In this document: in pieces, positions 59,201-64,000 of the stretch
Layout: each line of letters opens with the position of its first letter
How positions within the stretch are numbered: the first letter of the stretch is position 1
DNA from: Nilaparvata lugens
Taxonomy: Eukaryota; Arthropoda; Insecta; Hemiptera; Delphacidae
Direction of reading: 5' to 3'
Length of the DNA stretch: 64,000 bases
NCBI RefSeq assembly: GCF_014356525.2
Contig: NC_052508.1
Span: 56,492,497 to 56,556,496 of the forward strand
The notes under the pieces: generated by a model
Told to the model about the DNA's origin: nothing
What the model saw: the letters and a program-made list of their open reading frames with translations, nothing else
The model's database searches: none
Program-made: the position numbers and the translations under genes

Positions 59201-60490
59201 AGTGTCTTCTACCAATAATGAATCAATTTAACAGTAGGTTACAGAATGAGATAACAGTCTTGAATTTTTAGTACAACATAAAATGCGTGTAAATATTACA
59301 ATTGCTATTGTTATTGCTTTTCGTATAGCAATAGTTTACATGATGGTAGCCGAAGCATGGTTAATTTTCTTGGATTTATCATAGACTCAAAATTGAAGTG
59401 GAACAGTCATATTGATAAAATGGCGAATAAGACGAGTAAAGGTCTTTTTATGCTGAGAAAGTTGAGAACAATAGTGAACTTACAGGTCTTAAGAACTGTA
59501 TACTTTTCACATTTGCACAGCCATCTGTCCTATGATACTTTAATTTGGGGCTCTCAGAAATATAGTATTAAATTATTCAGGTTGCAGAAGAAAGCTGTAA
59601 GATTGATTTGTGGTCTTCCTTACAGAGGTCACTGTAGAGAGAGTTTCAAATCCATTTGTATTATGACCTTCCCCTCATTATATATATATCAATGTTTAGT
59701 TTATTTTAAGGAGAATCATAGCTCATATGTTCAACAGGGTGTGTGTCAAATATTATAATACCAGGGGGAAGAACAATCTTGCTATAAACTTCTGCAATTA
59801 CTCTAGGTCACAAAAAACATTTTACTACATAGCTATTAAGCTTTTCAATGCTTTACCTGAAAGGATGCAAAGTTTGCCATTGAATGTATTTTCAAAAATT
59901 ATCAAGATTCCTATTAAAGAATGCGTTCTATAATCATTGGAAGAGTATTATGAAAGTGTGTGTGCTATGAATATTTTCCATGACAATTCATCATAAATGT
60001 TCTGTAGTTACCACCTGTAATGTGTTTAATGTATTGATTGTTATTTGGATTTCTTATTAGTTAATAGTGAGACTCTGTTGCTTGTATGTTTACTATTTTT
60101 TGTTGATTTTGTATTCTTGACTTGTGTGAGGCCCTTGATATCCTCAAGGGTTTCTGCAAATAAACAAATTTTGGATTTGATTATTTATCGTTTATCACAA
60201 AAGAATTAGTCCACAACTTGAAATGCTTTGTTGTTAATACCTTTCTAGAATACCAAATTAAAACTTGACAACTAATTGATCTCAAACTGCGGTCGAATTT
60301 CACTAATTTGACTGCAGTCTCAAATTAAGTTTGACTTGCTCAATTTTCTATTTTGATTTATTTCTTTATATTATTTGTTTTTCAGGGAATTCAAAAGAAG
60401 TATTCATCTACGAAGCAAATGAAAATCAGTATCTATTTATCTAATAAGATTGATCTACTGAAAAGCCTGTCACAAGTGGAAGAGGATTAG
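44213..60490 (+). CDS. CycB: G2/mitotic-specific cyclin B
   Basis: Activating partner of Cdk1 that drives entry into mitosis. Eight exons: 44213-44242, 45329-45582, 46848-47217, 49074-49232, 51152-51391, 53753-53871, 56772-56916, 60386-60490. All phases agree and give 473 residues, normal for insect B-type cyclins. It opens MALHLRNGQT. The destruction box RAALGEISRN starts at R58 with Leu at 61. A basic, Ser/Thr-rich linker precedes PDMFAYLKELE. The N-terminal cyclin box starts at M237 (MRAMVVDWLVDVQQQYNLLL, then IGIFDRFLE) and continues as KLQLAGVTAMWIAAKYEE. The C-terminal fold has AKHHMISKYLLELSRLEYAF. The end is IYLSNKIDLLKSLSQVEED. The hydrophobic patch around MRAMVVDWL fits cyclin B; the box sequence is less like cyclin A or B3. 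Exon 3 has a 27-bp duplication. The start ATG has AAA upstream in an AT-rich leader. Confidence 0.96.
44243..45328. other. Cyclin B intron 1
   Basis: No exon seen. The minus-strand 103-codon frame (44625-44936) contains HNIPRPTKYNR and basic residues and may be an old repeat remnant, but I cannot name it. Confidence 0.35.
45694..46050. mobile_element. Harbinger-like MITE 'GGGCCGGTTTCCGAG', copy 1
   Basis: Left GGGCCGGTTTCCGAGCCCGA preceded by TTA, right GAGCTCGGAAACCGGCC followed by GTTAA. Subterminal AAACAGCTGGAGTCAGAAAA and its mirror. Cyclin B intron 2. Other copies: 47330, 52670 and 62616. Confidence 0.8.
46141..46554 (+). repeat. Direct tandem duplication, two units of about 200-215 bp
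   Basis: Both units start GTGAACTTTTGTCGCTTCTT and contain GACAGTTTATAGTCGGCTG and CATTGGTTCACAAACTAC. Unit 1 is 46141-46356, unit 2 is 46357-46554 with a few small deletions (lost AGGCCTACCG and GATAGTT). Cyclin B intron 2. Confidence 0.85.
46921..46974 (+). repeat. 27 bp in-frame tandem duplication inside cyclin B exon 3
   Basis: AAGGTGTTGTCAACAAGCAC plus GGCGAGC occurs twice without a mismatch, giving KVLSTSTAS twice in the disordered N-terminal region before the cyclin fold. Confidence 0.95.
47248..47785. mobile_element. Decayed foldback (41832 family) holding a nested MITE
   Basis: Outer left CAGACTTGAGCACCACGAGC and TCAGCTGATTATATCTGTAT; outer right CAGCTGATGAAAAGTGAAAT, GTGTTCGTGGCGCGCAAGTC and TGTAAGC. 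These match the arms of the 41832 element. The 47330-47697 MITE sits in its loop. The left end begins about 30 bp after cyclin B exon 3. Confidence 0.65.
47330..47697. mobile_element. Harbinger-like MITE 'GGGCCGGTTTCCGAG', copy 2 (nested)
   Basis: Left GGACCGGTTTCCGAGCTCGG, right CCGAGATCGGAAACCGGCCC, with an exact TAA on both sides (47327-47329 and 47698-47700). This is the clearest target duplication of the family. Confidence 0.85.
48691..49010. mobile_element. MITE 'GCCGTGTCMACACTGAACAA' before cyclin B exon 4
   Basis: Left GCCGTGTCAACACTGAACAA preceded by TTAA, right TTGTTCAGTGTGGACACGGC followed by TTTAA. Inner GGCAAACATGTTTGTTGA and CAACAAACATGTTTGCC. It also holds repeated internal copies of AAACATTGTTTG. 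It ends 63 bp before exon 4. Confidence 0.8.
49379..50155 (-). repeat. Interspersed repeat 'CGGAGCACGGGTTACC', copy 4, interrupted
   Basis: 49379-49478 and 50033-50155 are the two halves of the reverse-oriented 235 bp repeat (TAATAAAGGAACCAACTGG on one side, CCGAGGATGATTATAGACC and TTGCGGAGCACGGGTTACC on the other). The gap is a TTAA-flanked insertion. Confidence 0.75.
49483..50028. mobile_element. piggyBac-like MITE with TTAA target duplication, copy 1
   Basis: Exact TTAA at 49479-49482 and 50029-50032. Inverted ends CACGCGAGTAGT and ACTACTCGCGTG (12 bp exact). The left end continues CGCGCCCGCGGCAAATTGCC. TTAA is the fixed target of piggyBac transposases. No transposase frame in the 546 bp body. 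The host repeat is otherwise continuous across it. Confidence 0.8.
50156..51151. other. Remainder of cyclin B intron 4
   Basis: A less AT-rich patch at about 50290-50420 (GGAGACCGCTCCTCAAGTAG, CACCGCGACCACAAAATC) looks like an old repeat. No exon seen. Confidence 0.35.
51497..51605 (-). repeat. Fragment of a dispersed repeat, also at 10570-10700
   Basis: AGTGACCTGGCTGGCTCAGG, AGAGTTTTCAGGTTGCAACT and GGGCCTCTGACATGAC match the reverse complement of the 10570-10700 sequence with few changes. Cyclin B intron 5. Confidence 0.7.
51606..52669. other. Cyclin B intron 5, middle part
   Basis: No exon. About 52240-52335 (AGGAGACATATTTGGGTAAA, then CATTGTGAATAAATAAATAA) looks like the 3' tail of a LINE on the plus strand, but no coding part survives. 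Confidence 0.4.
52670..53434. mobile_element. Harbinger-like MITE 'GGGCCGGTTTCCGAG', copy 3, carrying insertions
   Basis: Left end ATCCCGAGCTCGGGATTTAG, right end CACGAGCTCGGAATCCGGCC followed by CTAA. Much longer than its relatives because of inserted sequence, including the 52869-53130 foldback. Cyclin B intron 5. Confidence 0.7.
52869..53130. mobile_element. Foldback MITE 'GGTAGGCGCACACAGATCG' (nested)
   Basis: Left GGTAGGCGCACACAGATCGT, right ACGATCTGTGTGCGCCTACC, flanked by TAA and TTA. Long arms with GGACGATTAGATTTGATGC and GCATCAAATCTAATCGTCC-type pairing. The centre holds a second smaller palindrome (GTGCACACCTATACGATG) and a partial repeat of GATGCATTGTTTTCA. Confidence 0.8.
53881..54053. 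mobile_element. Foldback element starting 10 bp after the cyclin B exon 6 donor
   Basis: Left AAGCTGGATTCCCTCACAGA, right TGGTGGGAATTCAGCTT; inner CAGTGAAAATATAAT and ATTATATTTTCATTTTCACT; core TTCTAATTGGACTATTC and GAATAGTCCTATTAGAA. The donor is at 53872. Confidence 0.75.
54118..54963. mobile_element. Mariner-type MITE 'TATAGTGAGGTCCACG', copy C (long)
   Basis: CTATAGTGAGGTCCATATTA at the left, TAGCGTGGACCTCACTATAT at the right. About 845 bp, the longest copy. No transposase frame seen; the interior is AT-rich and may carry extra insertions. Cyclin B intron 6. Confidence 0.75.
55005..55471. mobile_element. piggyBac-like MITE with TTAA target duplication, copy 2
   Basis: TTAA at 55001-55004 and 55472-55475. 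Ends ACTTCCGGTAGTCGCGC and GCGCGACTGCCGGAAGG pair at 15 of 17 positions. The block GTAGTCGCGCCC is shared with the left end of the 49483 element, so the two are probably related families. A 70-codon frame inside has no family marks. Confidence 0.8.
55476..56393. other. Cyclin B intron 6, unassigned part
   Basis: No exon seen. GGTGTGACATTTTTGAAAAA at about 55860 recurs at about 57855 in intron 7, so part of this is repeat-derived. Confidence 0.4.
56394..56748. mobile_element. Mariner-type MITE 'TATAGTGAGGTCCACG', copy D, next to cyclin B exon 7
   Basis: CTATAGTGAGGTCCACGTTA and TAACGTGGACCTCACTATA with TA edges, about 355 bp, closely similar inside to copy A. It ends about 23 bp before the first base of exon 7 (56772). 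Confidence 0.85.
57464..58590. repeat. Complex inverted-repeat block in cyclin B intron 7
   Basis: An inverted pair at 58155-58285 and 58445-58585 shares GCTAAAGGGATGAGGGCGG / CACCCTCATCCCTTTAGC and GACTTTGCAGCTTTGTTGGG / CCAACAAAGCTGCAAAGTC. A third copy of the CTAAAGGGATGGGGGTGG part is at about 57490. A separate hairpin (57541-57724) lies between. Confidence 0.7.
57541..57724. mobile_element. Hairpin MITE 'CACTACCTCCGTAAACAAAG'
   Basis: Arms CACTACCTCCGTAAACAAAG, CCGTAGTGCATTCGTGTGAC and GGTAGGGCTCCTACACCAAT, mirrored on the right (ATTGGTGTAGGAGCCCTACC, GCACTACGGCTTTGTTTATG, GAGGTAGTG). Loop with TCAGCTGATCTATATCAGCT. Very few mismatches, so probably young. Confidence 0.85.
58695..59011. 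mobile_element. Pogo/mariner-like MITE with a nested foldback
   Basis: Ends TACAGTTCTATCTCGATA and TATCGAGGTTCCACTGTA, the CAGT...ACTG form of Tc1/mariner and pogo elements with TA targets. 58841-58983 inside it is a relative of the 52869 foldback (GGACGATTAGATTTGATGC, ACGATCTGTGTGCGCCTACC) that lacks the left outer arm. Confidence 0.7.
59343..60180 (+). pseudogene. 5'-truncated LINE in cyclin B intron 7
   Basis: Reads VNFLGFIIDSKLKWNSHIDK, then NKTSKGLFMLRKLR, YDTLIWGSQKYS and LFRLQKKAVRLICGLPYRGH in one frame to 59758. A frameshift near 59730-59760 moves it to YNTRGKNNLAINF and AIKLFNALPERMQSLPLNVF, ending at 59932. The 3' untranslated part runs to AACAAATTTTGGATTTGA. These are marks of the Jockey/CR1 reverse transcriptase C-terminus (FLGF.ID..L.W..HI; LQKKAVR; NTR; FN.LP). 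Same sense as cyclin B. Confidence 0.85.
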
Positions 60491-60627
60491 GCTAATTTCT
60501 TCGATGATTGATCTGTAACGTATGGATTCGCCCATAGTGAGGAAGCCAAAAATGAAGTGTGTGTAAATCGTTGTAAGTGTACGATGAAAAATATTCTCCA
60601 ATGATCAAGATGAAAATGCTAGGTTGT

Positions 60628-60633
60628 AATAAA
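60628..60633 (+). terminator. Cyclin B polyadenylation signal (proximal)
   Basis: AATAAA in TTGTAATAAAGATTAAC, about 140 bp after the stop. A second AATAAA near 61536 could give a longer 3' untranslated region. Confidence 0.6.
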
Positions 60634-61868
60634 GATTAACATAATGATGAATGATGTCCCATTTGATGAAGAGACAACAATTCTGTTTTGATAATGTTTA
60701 TCAAATCATTACCCGGAATTCAATTAATCATTACAAAAAACTATTATTTAGTACTCTTGTTAACATTTGATTCCAAATTGCAATAGTACCTATAAGAAAT
60801 ATTTCCAAGTTAGTTATGCGTTTTATCTATACAAAAGTTTTTAAAATAATAAGCCCATTCATCAATAGATATAATATACATTACTTTTAGCCAAGCTACC
60901 TCTACTGTTTTCATGAATCATTTACATTTCAATTCATCGTATACTTTATATTGACTATTATATTATTTTTAGGGACTATTAATTTAAGATTGTTACTCTA
61001 TATTTTGACTATTAGATAGCCTTGGGCTTTTTTGAAGCAATGTTGACGTTATACTCAGTTATTTTACATTTTATGTTTTTTGTGGCCTTATGTATGGAAA
61101 AAGCTTCTGCAACCATCTTAATAATAATGTTTGCTTCAAAAAACAACATAATCTCAAAAATGAGTGTACAGTATTATAAGTCAACGATTGCACACGAAAT
61201 GTGTACAAATTTGGACTACTCTACGCAGTCCGTTGAAAGAATTCGATGAATTTAACCTAGTGAGCTACAAATGTCGAATTATTCAAACATAACTCGACAT
61301 GGTATATTGACATCTCCAATTTACCACTTCTGCATTAACTCATCTCTTAGTCTCTACTTAGTACTGTATCCGTTAAAAAGCATTTATAAATTTATGTTAA
61401 TAATTTTCTATCCATTGTCTTGATTTTCTATCATGCGATGATACCGCTAACAATTGACTGATTCCTGATAATTAGATAGTTTTCAAGCGAAAATGTAATG
61501 AAAAATATCGAGTATCAGGACTATTTTTCTAGAAAAATAAACATGTATTTTGTAATATTTAATGTGTTTTGTAAATTACTAAAATAAATTCCACGTGTTT
61601 TGTAAAATTGACTGATTCTTATCCTTGTGAATTGATTTAGATTTTCAATTTATTCATTTACACACACACACACACACAAGACATACTGTACAAATAATAT
61701 ACAATTGAATGCATGAAAAAAACAATCATAATATTACCCTAATTAGAAGCTGTGGCGTAGAAATAGAAGATTGAAAGTTTTCCAATACTATAGAATGTTG
61801 TAAATGCTATTTCAGCTGATTTTGACCAATATATTGACTTCTAGGTTTTTATTGGCTTACAAGCCTTA
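60634..61868. other. 3' flank of cyclin B
   Basis: AT-rich, no gene seen. A CA microsatellite lies at about 61661-61678. The 75-codon frame 61022-61249 has no recognisable marks. Confidence 0.5.
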
Positions 61869-62093
61869 GGCCCGCCGCAAAGTAGACCCACGCTAATCCA
61901 CGAATAGCAACCCACGCCTTGGGATGTCTTGTAAACCATTGCTATAAAATTATTCATAATCAATCAGCTGACAAGTGGATTATCCATTGCATGTATTACA
62001 CAGATGTCTAGAGAAGCCTAGCAATGGTTTACAAAACATCCCACGGTGTGGGTTGCTTTTCGTGGATTAGCGTGGGTCTACTTTGCGGCGGGC
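61869..62093. mobile_element. Foldback MITE 'GGCCCGCCGCAAAGTAGACC'
   Basis: Left GGCCCGCCGCAAAGTAGACC and CACGCTAATCCACGAATAGC, right GCTTTTCGTGGATTAGCGTG and GGTCTACTTTGCGGCGGGC, with TTA on each side (61866-61868 and 62094-62096). Inner CCCACGCCTTGGGATGTCTT pairs with AAACATCCCACGGTGTGGG. The loop (ATTCATAATCAATCAGCTGA) resembles part of the 10808 family. Confidence 0.9.
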
Positions 62094-62096
62094 TTA

Positions 62097-62615
62097 CTAA
62101 ACAGAAAAACTATAAAATTTAGTCATATTAGGAAGGATTGAACTCTGTTGAATGTATCATGGGACCAAACTTTCTTGTAATCTAGATTTCTTGGGTTCTT
62201 CATAATTTATATTTACTGTAGAGAGGAGTGATTTACGAGCAGTGTAGAAAAATAACTATGACAAAATTTGTTTGTTGTGTAGAGCTACTGTTATAGATCT
62301 TCTTTGTCAAACTAGAGCGAAGAAGTAATACTTGACGCTCTGTAATCAGAGGAGCAATAACCAGTTTTCTAGGTAAATGTAGGAAAAACTCCTTTGTATT
62401 TATTACATTGTGTACAAATACTTGAATTGTGAAAAGGCACAACAAGCTCTTGCCTAAAACTGTCACATTTACAAATTATACAGTTCACATCAAAATGTAG
62501 GTTGTCACTTTCACTTCTCAAAAGAAAAATTTACATTTCAAAGCTGAGGAAAATAAGCACATTTTGAATTGAATAGTTTACCTTATTGTAAATGTCTTAA
62601 ACTAACAAACACTAA
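62097..62615. other. Intergenic, no gene seen
   Basis: The minus-strand frame 62233-62466 has no recognisable marks. Nothing else visible. Confidence 0.4.
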
Positions 62616-62942
62616 GGGCCGGTTTCCGAGCTCGGGATTTGGCTAAGTTCTAGACTTTAAACAGCTGGAGTCAGAAAATTGGCTTTCCGAACGGGGCGTA
62701 GTCATTGTCATACAGTCACGTTTGAATTAAATGTCAAAAATCTAGAAAATTAAACAAAATAAAGAGGAAATAGTGTAAAGTTTCAGCTATTTTGAATTAT
62801 TTATAAATGTTTAATTTTGTCAAGGAAAAACGTTTCCAATTATAGAGATGAGAAAATAAAAATTGCTACTACGCTTTGGAAAACTCAGTTTTGGAAAGCT
62901 AATTTTCTGACTTTAGCTGTTCAAAGTCTAGAACTTAGCTAT
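62616..62942. mobile_element. Harbinger-like MITE 'GGGCCGGTTTCCGAG', copy 4, right end lost
   Basis: Starts GGGCCGGTTTCCGAGCTCGG after TAA (62613-62615). The mirror arm GCTGTTCAAAGTCTAGAACT is present, but the sequence breaks off at CTTAGCTATAG without the terminal CGGAAACCGGCC. Confidence 0.75.
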
Positions 62943-63621
62943 AGTTTGTGTAAAATAAGTTGAGACTTGGCCCTCCATCCGAAGAAATTACAAGGTTGCC
63001 AATTCGTGTAAAATTGCAACTTTCTCAAATTTCCAACTCAACGTCAGAATTGGATGTAGAATATCATCCCCGATATCCTAGTAGAGCTAAAAAAGTTTCA
63101 GGATTGAAGGATTAAAAGGAAATTCAACTTTTATGATAAAATTGGAAACATCGCGAAGATTTGTTCTTCTTTTGAATATCACTTCTCTCAGAATCATTGG
63201 GCGTCGTAATGCGTAATGCCTCCTTTCTATTGGTGTCTGGATCATTTTTATCCAACCACAGTTAATTTTTAATTAATGATTATGTTCGTCAATGTCGGGA
63301 CATTTCGAGGAGAAAACATGAAATTTTCGACATGCTGGAAACTTTTTTGTTTTGAAAGATAAGTGGATGAAGAAAGCGAGAAAGTTTCTCAGAAATAATT
63401 TTTTCAACTGTCAAAAGTAGTTTGAAGGTCGTATTATGGTCTCCAAGGAATTTTAAAATTAGGAGATCGGCTGCATGGTACGCATTGTGTACCAAATTGT
63501 ATGCTAAAAGCTGGCAATTTACAAGATATTTGACTGAATTATTTCAAACGCAAGCAGCTGATTGCCTCTAGAAGGCTGTAATGAAACACTGCGTGGATTA
63601 TTCGAGGCGAGTTTGTCATTT
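62943..63621. other. Intergenic, no gene seen
   Basis: The 68-codon minus frame at 63289-63495 is not recognisable. No repeat structure named. Confidence 0.35.
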
Positions 63622-64000
63622 TTACTTTCCTTGCCCTATTATCATAGGTAAGGAAAGTATTGCTTTCCGAAAAAAATTAAGGTACCCCAATTTCTAAATT
63701 TCTATACGTTTCAAGGTCCCCTGAGTCCAAAAAAGTGGTTTTTGGGTATTGTTCTGTGTGTGTGTGCGTCTGTGTACACGATATCTCATCTCCCAATCAA
63801 CGGAATGACTTGAAATTTGGAACGTAAGGTCCTTACAATATAAGGATCCGACACGAACAATTTCAATCAAATGCGATTCAAGATGGCGGCTAAAATGGCG
63901 AAAATGTTGTCAAAAACAGGGTTTTTCGCGATTTTCTCGAAAACGGCTGCAACGATTTTGATTACAGTCATACCTGAAATAGTCATCGATAAGCTCTATC
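63622..64000 (-). repeat. Unclassified 860 bp repeat family, copy 3 (runs off the right edge)
   Basis: Reverse orientation: starts with the terminal hairpin ACTTTCCTTGCCCTATTATC / ATAGGTAAGGAAAGT and continues CCAAAAAAGTGGTTTTTGGG, AAGGATCCGACACGAACAAT and AGATGGCGGCTAAAATGGCG, as in 17630-17190 read backwards. Confidence 0.8.

Overview
This window is animal nuclear DNA. It is AT-rich, has split genes with GT-AG introns, and is packed with many families of small inverted-repeat transposons. The gene content (a KRR1/dribble homologue, a 7-transmembrane odorant-receptor-like gene, the largest subunit of RNA polymerase I and a B-type cyclin) and the repeat style point to an insect, most likely a hemipteran of the planthopper or leafhopper kind. 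The species is an inference; no sequence search was possible.

Layout. 1-1212 (minus): first two exons of an unrecognised gene that runs off the left edge. 2703-6924 (plus): KRR1, two exons with a repeat-filled intron. 6925-13500: intergenic repeats, including a 5'-truncated LINE nested inside another repeat. 13516-15906 (minus): odorant-receptor-like exons with decayed copies of a last exon. 16077-19085: repeats and LINE remnants. 19944-40468 (plus): RNA polymerase I subunit RPA1, nine exons, 1672 codons, every junction keeping the frame. 40469-44212: hairpin elements and a LINE fragment. 44213-60490 (plus): cyclin B, eight exons, 473 codons. 60491-64000: its 3' flank and more repeats.

How the genes relate. 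KRR1 (small-subunit processome) and RPA1 (rRNA transcription) both serve ribosome production. Cyclin B drives mitosis. They are separately transcribed eukaryotic genes and I see no operon-like logic.

The main interest lies in the repeats. There are at least ten inverted-repeat families with recognisable target sites (TAA/TTA Harbinger-like, TA mariner-like, TTAA piggyBac-like). Several are nested in one another, which gives a relative order of insertion. Several sit within tens of bases of splice sites. There is also a 1.43 kb tandem duplication carrying decoy splice acceptors in RPA1 intron 2, a 49 bp duplication of a polypyrimidine tract before RPA1 exon 5, and a foldback whose inner part resembles a decayed hammerhead ribozyme. 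I did not find a convincing new multi-gene system.
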